A stretch of 64,000 bases of DNA from JAKSSE01 sp045597645 (GTDB lineage: Bacteria; Bacillota; Clostridia; Lachnospirales; Lachnospiraceae). This document shows positions 60,005 through 64,000 of the stretch, piece by piece; position 1 is the first letter of the stretch, and each line of letters opens with the position of its first letter. Position numbers and translations under genes: made by a program. The stretch covers positions 6,411-70,410 of the forward strand of contig JAZLKM010000055.1 in assembly GCA_045597645.1 (NCBI GenBank), given 5' to 3'. The notes under the pieces were generated by a model that saw only the letters and a list, made by a program, of their open reading frames with translations, was not told the DNA's origin and searched no databases.

Positions 60005-61321
60005 TTATTTTTGTATTCCTATCTCACACTCACGAAAATGAACGTCATGTATCGAATTATCATGCCCATCAAGAGGCTTTATTCTATAATAAGCATCTTC
60101 ATCAGCACAGATAACTCTGTCAAAATATATATTTCTAAATTCAGGTATATCCTCCGGGTCCTCGCTTTGTACAACCGGGTCATTGTAGTCCATAAGATTG
60201 TGAACATAATCCATCGTCATAACAACACTCTCGCCCTTGATATTCACCATCAAGATGTCTTCAAGATATATGTCCTCTACAACTCCACCTCGCCCCATGG
60301 CACTCTTAAAGCGAACCCCTACATCAGAGTCTATAAATGTACAGTTCTTCACCTTTACATTTCTTACGCCTCTTGACATCTCGCTGCCTACTACAAAGCC
60401 GCCGTGGCTCATACCTACCTTACAGTCATGGATAAATACGTCCTCGCAAGGTGTCTTAAGTGCGCGGGCTGCTCTGTCCTTTCCTGACTTTAGGCAGATA
60501 CCATCATCACCTGTCTGAAAATCGCAATGATGGATATGTACATATCTGCAGGAATCAACATCTATTCCATCCCCATTTTGCGCATAATACGGATTATTTA
60601 TAGTGACATTTCGCATAGTAAAATGCTGGCAAAAATACGGATGAACGTTCCATGCCGCAGAATTTTGCAATCTTACGCCTTCAATCAGCACTTTATTGCA
60701 ATGTTTTAAGCTAACCATAACTGGTCTATAGAAATCATAGTAAGCCGCTGCTTCATTTAATGCATCAGCATCCTCATCATAGTCTTTTGGAAAAACTTCT
60801 CCAACAAAGCGAGCATCATAGATACTCTTGGTAGGAACCCACACACCACCTTCATTACTTGGTATCACATAAGGAGACTTCTCAAGTAACTTATCCCACT
60901 GCCTCTTGGTCATTTTGAATTCTTTAACAGGACGCCACAGATGACCATTTCCATTTATAATACCATTGCCGGTAATTGCTATATTCGTGGAATTGTTAGC
61001 ATATATCTGTGAACGGGTACGAATTCTAGCGATTCCCTCATAATCAGTGACTATCAATGGATATTCTTCGCTACTTTTATCGAATATGATAACCGCATTG
61101 TCTGACAAATGTAATTCAACATTTGACAGCAGTTCAATTGGCCCTGTAAGCCATATCCCATCTGGGACTACTACTTTGCCACCTAACGCGCTGGCCTTAG
61201 CAATTGCAGATTTAAAGGCCAAAGTATTAGATGTCTTTCCACCTGCCACTGCGCCAAAATCAACTATGCTGTACACATTATCATTAAAGGTAGGAACCTC
61301 TATTTCAAATTCCTTAAACAT
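60005..61321 (-). CDS. GH28 polygalacturonase (exo-type, intracellular)
   Basis: 438 aa beta-helix. Catalytic motifs: NGDGIDVDS (Asp251, Asp254), TGDDGICLKSG (Asp272, Asp273), MSHGGFVVGSE (His306) and V-R-F-K-S (Arg337, Lys339). No signal peptide, so it acts on imported oligogalacturonides, releasing galacturonate, which the uxuAB products break down further. SGKDRAARALKTP is a typical exo-PG insert. Ribosome site GGAGGG. Upstream the aldo-keto reductase, downstream GH36. Confidence 0.9.
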   Translation of the reverse strand: MFKEFEIEVPTFNDNVYSIVDFGAVAGGKTSNTLAFKSAIAKASALGGKVVVPDGIWLTGPIELLSNVELHLSDNAVIIFDKSSEEYPLIVTDYEGIARIRTRSQIYANNSTNIAITGNGIINGNGHLWRPVKEFKMTKRQWDKLLEKSPYVIPSNEGGVWVPTKSIYDARFVGEVFPKDYDEDADALNEAAAYYDFYRPVMVSLKHCNKVLIEGVRLQNSAAWNVHPYFCQHFTMRNVTINNPYYAQNGDGIDVDSCRYVHIHHCDFQTGDDGICLKSGKDRAARALKTPCEDVFIHDCKVGMSHGGFVVGSEMSRGVRNVKVKNCTFIDSDVGVRFKSAMGRGGVVEDIYLEDILMVNIKGESVVMTMDYVHNLMDYNDPVVQSEDPEDIPEFRNIYFDRVICADEDAYYRIKPLDGHDNSIHDVHFRECEIGIQK

Positions 61322-61368
61322 TATCCCTCCACATCAAGCAATGGTAGTCTCTAGTACAAAAAAGCTAA

Positions 61369-62493
61369 CTAGCCCTCATATATTGAAGCAAATTCCACAA
61401 GCTTTTCTCGTATATTTATATGCTGTGGACAAATATTCTCACACTTCCCGCACTTCAAGCATTCTGAGGCTTTGGCGTGGTCGAACACGGCGCGCTCATA
61501 GTACATGTTAGTTTTTTTATTTAATCCTTTGTAGAGATTTAGCAGGCCAAAATAGCCGGGAATATTCACACTAATTGGGCACTCCTCCAGACAATATTTA
61601 CAGCTTGTACACTGCACCGCCATCTCACCATTTATAAGTGATGCACACTCCTCAAGCATTTGGGCTTCCTGTGCTGAAATTGGTTCAAAATTTTTCATAT
61701 ATGACAAATTGTCTTGCATCTGTGGAAAAGAGCTCATTCCACTTAATACCATCATTACATTATCTAATGATGCTGCATATCTTATTGCATATGATGCAGG
61801 CGACACAGCATCTATGCTCTGCCCTTTAGAAACGGTACATGCATCCATTACATCCCTAGCCTTTGAAGGAATATCTGCAAGCATTCCACCCTTAATTGGT
61901 TCCATAACAATGACAGGCTTTTTGTGCTTTGTTGCAACCTCATAACACTTTGCAGACTGTATTACATCACTGTTCCAGTCCAAGTAATTAATCTGTAGCT
62001 GTACAAAATCCACTTCAGGATGCTCAGTTAATATCTTGTCTAGGACCTGTGCGCTATCGTGAAATGAAAATCCAATATTTTTAACAAGGCCTTGCTCCTT
62101 AAGCTTGCTGATAAATTCAAATCCACCAAACTTCTGGGTCTTTACATACCTGTCTATTCCAACATTATGAAGCAGATAGTAATCAAAATATGTAACCCCG
62201 CATCGCTCTAACTGTTCATCAAAAAACTTCTGATAATCATCTGATGAAGTGACTCTTAGTATCGGCATTTTATCTGCTAAAATATAGCTTTCTCTAGGAT
62301 ATCTCTCTACCAAGCACTTACGCACTGCTCCTTCAGACATTTCTTCGTGATAAGGATATGCAGTATCAAAATAGTTAAAGCCAGCTTCTATGTAGGCATC
62401 AACCATTTTTGATAATGTCTCGTAATCTATTGATTTAACGTCTTCACTATTAAGAAGTGGGAGTCGCATAGTTCCAAATCCGAATTTTTTCAT
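61369..62493 (-). CDS. Aldo/keto reductase with C-terminal 2x[4Fe-4S] domain
   Basis: 374 aa. The barrel has FGTMRLPLL, FNYFDTAYPYH (Asp/Tyr), HNVGIDRYV (catalytic His) and IGFSFHD. The C-terminal about 90 residues have CTSCKYCLEECPIS and CLKCGKCENICPQ, a ferredoxin-like pair. The group is common in Clostridia; substrates are mostly unknown. The gene lies 47 bases before GH28 in the same direction, so a role in sugar breakdown is possible. Confidence 0.9.
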   Translation of the reverse strand: MKKFGFGTMRLPLLNSEDVKSIDYETLSKMVDAYIEAGFNYFDTAYPYHEEMSEGAVRKCLVERYPRESYILADKMPILRVTSSDDYQKFFDEQLERCGVTYFDYYLLHNVGIDRYVKTQKFGGFEFISKLKEQGLVKNIGFSFHDSAQVLDKILTEHPEVDFVQLQINYLDWNSDVIQSAKCYEVATKHKKPVIVMEPIKGGMLADIPSKARDVMDACTVSKGQSIDAVSPASYAIRYAASLDNVMMVLSGMSSFPQMQDNLSYMKNFEPISAQEAQMLEECASLINGEMAVQCTSCKYCLEECPISVNIPGYFGLLNLYKGLNKKTNMYYERAVFDHAKASECLKCGKCENICPQHINIREKLVEFASIYEG

Positions 62494-62616
62494 GTGTCGA
62501 TATTCTCCTTTAATGTAGTTTCTTTTAATTATTTATATTCTATAATTGTGAATATTCTATCATATCTATAATTTGAATAAAATTAATAAGAATCAATTTG
62601 AATATTTTTCATCAAA

Positions 62617-62650
62617 AAACCTCCCTGCTATCTGTCCAGCAAGGAGGTTT
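62617..62650 (-). terminator. Terminator of the right-edge oxidoreductase gene
   Basis: AAACCTCC..TGCT pairs with AGCA..GGAGGTTT (one mismatch), followed by TTTT on the minus strand. Confidence 0.85.
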
Positions 62651-62673
62651 CGCATTAATAAATATTCTATTAT

Positions 62674-64000
62674 TTACTTGTTAAGCCACGCGGTTTCCTT
62701 TGGTGTCTTCTTAACAAACGGTCTCTTTAGAGCCTGCTTAGCACCATTTGGAAGAATGTACTTCAACTTATCCTCAGCTCTTCTCATGTTAGAAGCATCT
62801 GGATTATCTCTTGTAAGCTTGATTGCATCGAACTCACACTTAGTAGTACACAATCCACAACCAACGCACTTATTAGGATCAACAATTGATGCTCCGCATC
62901 CTAGACATCTTGAGGTCTCAGCCTTAACCTGCTCCTCTGTAAAGGTAAGCTTGGTATCACGGAAGGTAAGCTTATCTCCATCTGCCTTTGCATACTTAGC
63001 GGTCTGACGGCCTGTATTGTCATAATTTTCAACCAGTATATCATCCTTATCAAGCTCGATGAAGAAATTCGGATCACGACCAATTGTAAGTGATGAATGA
63101 GGCTGAACAAATCTGTGAATTGAAATAGCACCTTCCTTACCACAAGCAATTGCATCAATTGCAAATCTAGGTCCGTAAAGCATGTCTCCACCCACAAAGA
63201 TATCCGGAACTGATGTCTGGAATGTAATCTTGTCAGCTACAGGAGCCGGTCCCTTGAATTCAACATCCTCACCTTCAAGAAGTGCTCCCCACTCGGTACA
63301 CTGTCCTACAGCAAGGATTACATTAGAGCACTCTATAGTCATTGTATTGCTCTCATCATACTTAGGATCAAATCTGCCCTCAGCATTTTTTACCTGAGTG
63401 CACTTCTTAAATACGATTCCCTTTACCTTACCATCTTCGGTGAGAATCTCCTTCGGACCCCAGCCTCCAACGATTTCAATACCTTCTGACTCAGCCAGCT
63501 CGATTTCCTCAGGAAGAGCCGGCATAATATCGCGAGTCTCAAGTGATACCTGCGATACCTTTGATGATCCACAACGTACTGCTGTACGAGATACATCGAT
63601 TGCAACATTACCGCCACCGATTACTACTGTATCGCCATCAAGCTTATATGACTCATCATCTATTACAGTGTGAAGGAGGTCAACACCCTTCATTACACCA
63701 ATTGCATCCTCGCCTGGAACTCCAACTCCTCGACCGCCCTGGCATCCGATTGCAATGTAGAATGCTTTGTAGCCTTCCTCTCGTAGCTTTTTAATGGTGA
63801 TGTCCTTACCTACTTCTACTCCAAGGCGAATATCTAAGCCCATCTCACCAAGCACATCCACCTCGGCCTCAACAATATCCTTCTCCATAACAAATGAAGG
63901 AATACCATAGGTAACCATTCCTCCTGGCTTTTTGTTCTTATCGAAGAGAGTTGGCTTATAGCCTTTCTCTGCCAGATAGTATGCGCAGGAAATACCTGCA
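62674..64000 (-). CDS. FAD/NAD(P) oxidoreductase with C-terminal 4Fe-4S domain (N-terminus beyond right edge)
   Basis: About 442 codons are visible; the N-terminus lies off the window (reading enters with AGISCAYYLAEKGYKPTLFDK). GltD-like: GGMVTYGIPSFVMEKD, IGGGNVAIDVSRTAVRCG (NADPH fold), VILAVGQ, FVGGDMLYGPRFAIDAIACGKEG. The C-terminal part has CLGCGAS and CVGCGLCTTKCEFDAIKL, a ferredoxin-like set. Probably transfers electrons between NAD(P)H and another protein; partners are not in view. Confidence 0.88.
   Translation of the reverse strand, partial: AGISCAYYLAEKGYKPTLFDKNKKPGGMVTYGIPSFVMEKDIVEAEVDVLGEMGLDIRLGVEVGKDITIKKLREEGYKAFYIAIGCQGGRGVGVPGEDAIGVMKGVDLLHTVIDDESYKLDGDTVVIGGGNVAIDVSRTAVRCGSSKVSQVSLETRDIMPALPEEIELAESEGIEIVGGWGPKEILTEDGKVKGIVFKKCTQVKNAEGRFDPKYDESNTMTIECSNVILAVGQCTEWGALLEGEDVEFKGPAPVADKITFQTSVPDIFVGGDMLYGPRFAIDAIACGKEGAISIHRFVQPHSSLTIGRDPNFFIELDKDDILVENYDNTGRQTAKYAKADGDKLTFRDTKLTFTEEQVKAETSRCLGCGASIVDPNKCVGCGLCTTKCEFDAIKLTRDNPDASNMRRAEDKLKYILPNGAKQALKRPFVKKTPKETAWLNK

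Noticed and set aside
62494..62600. A/T-rich repeats ATAGAATAT upstream of the aldo/keto reductase
   Set aside because: Two short copies in an A/T-rich promoter region are expected by chance.
1..64000. CRISPR arrays, insertion sequences, prophage or integrase genes
   Set aside because: None seen: no regularly spaced repeats, transposase or integrase motifs.

Overview
The window is a low-GC, tightly packed, mostly minus-strand chromosomal segment. Gene content points to an anaerobic, motile, plant-polysaccharide-using Clostridium-like Firmicute, most likely of the family Lachnospiraceae. The signs are the rimP-nusA-rnpM-ylxQ-infB operon, an AUU-started infC with an L20-type leader, NfnAB, ATP-type PEP carboxykinase, fatty acid kinase genes (FakA/FakB), intracellular galacturonate and glycosidase genes, and strong AGGAGG ribosome sites. 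The organism is inferred from memory of gene families, not from a search.

Layout: 1-6.9 kb is translation and core: infB (runs off the left edge), ylxQ, rnpM, nusA, rimP, tRNA-Glu(CUC), galE, and rplT-rpmI-infC behind an attenuator leader. 6.8-18.1 kb holds lgt and a small membrane protein, then a nine-gene lipid operon from one strong promoter: GT2/GtrA glycosyltransferase, AMP-ligase fused to an acyl carrier domain, two-domain PlsC acyltransferase, free ACP, two DegV/FakB proteins, a membrane-anchored hydrolase with a Cys elbow, FakA and PlsX. 18.1-25.8 kb has a PilZ protein, queA, a YihY protein, an unassigned structured small RNA, pckA divergent from citrate synthase, and a UvrD-like helicase whose 3' end is antisense to citrate synthase and its terminator.

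25.8-34.1 kb is the most unusual block: a 1169-aa solenoid-like protein, a degenerate Hsp70/actin-fold protein, a TPR-like protein and a coiled-coil membrane protein, transcribed into gltX and the helicase. 34.1-40.6 kb has a CobD/HisC-like aminotransferase, a GH3 glycosidase with an inserted beta-trefoil-like domain, and nfnB-nfnA. 40.6-50.8 kb has a chemoreceptor, a SpoIID-like lipoprotein, an AraC regulator divergent from uxuAB, glnS and an ABC-F ATPase.

50.8-64 kb is accessory: a U32-like protein, an XRE regulator with membrane helices, a 26-aa hydrophobic peptide gene, a YhfC-type membrane protease, MATE pump, ferredoxin-nitroreductase, a membrane protein fused to a ferritin-like domain, a lipase, then an aldo-keto reductase/GH28/GH36 set, and an FAD/4Fe-4S oxidoreductase running off the right edge.

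No rRNA, insertion sequence, prophage or CRISPR array was seen. The best candidates for undescribed biology are the Hsp70-like four-gene block feeding into gltX, and the lipid operon.
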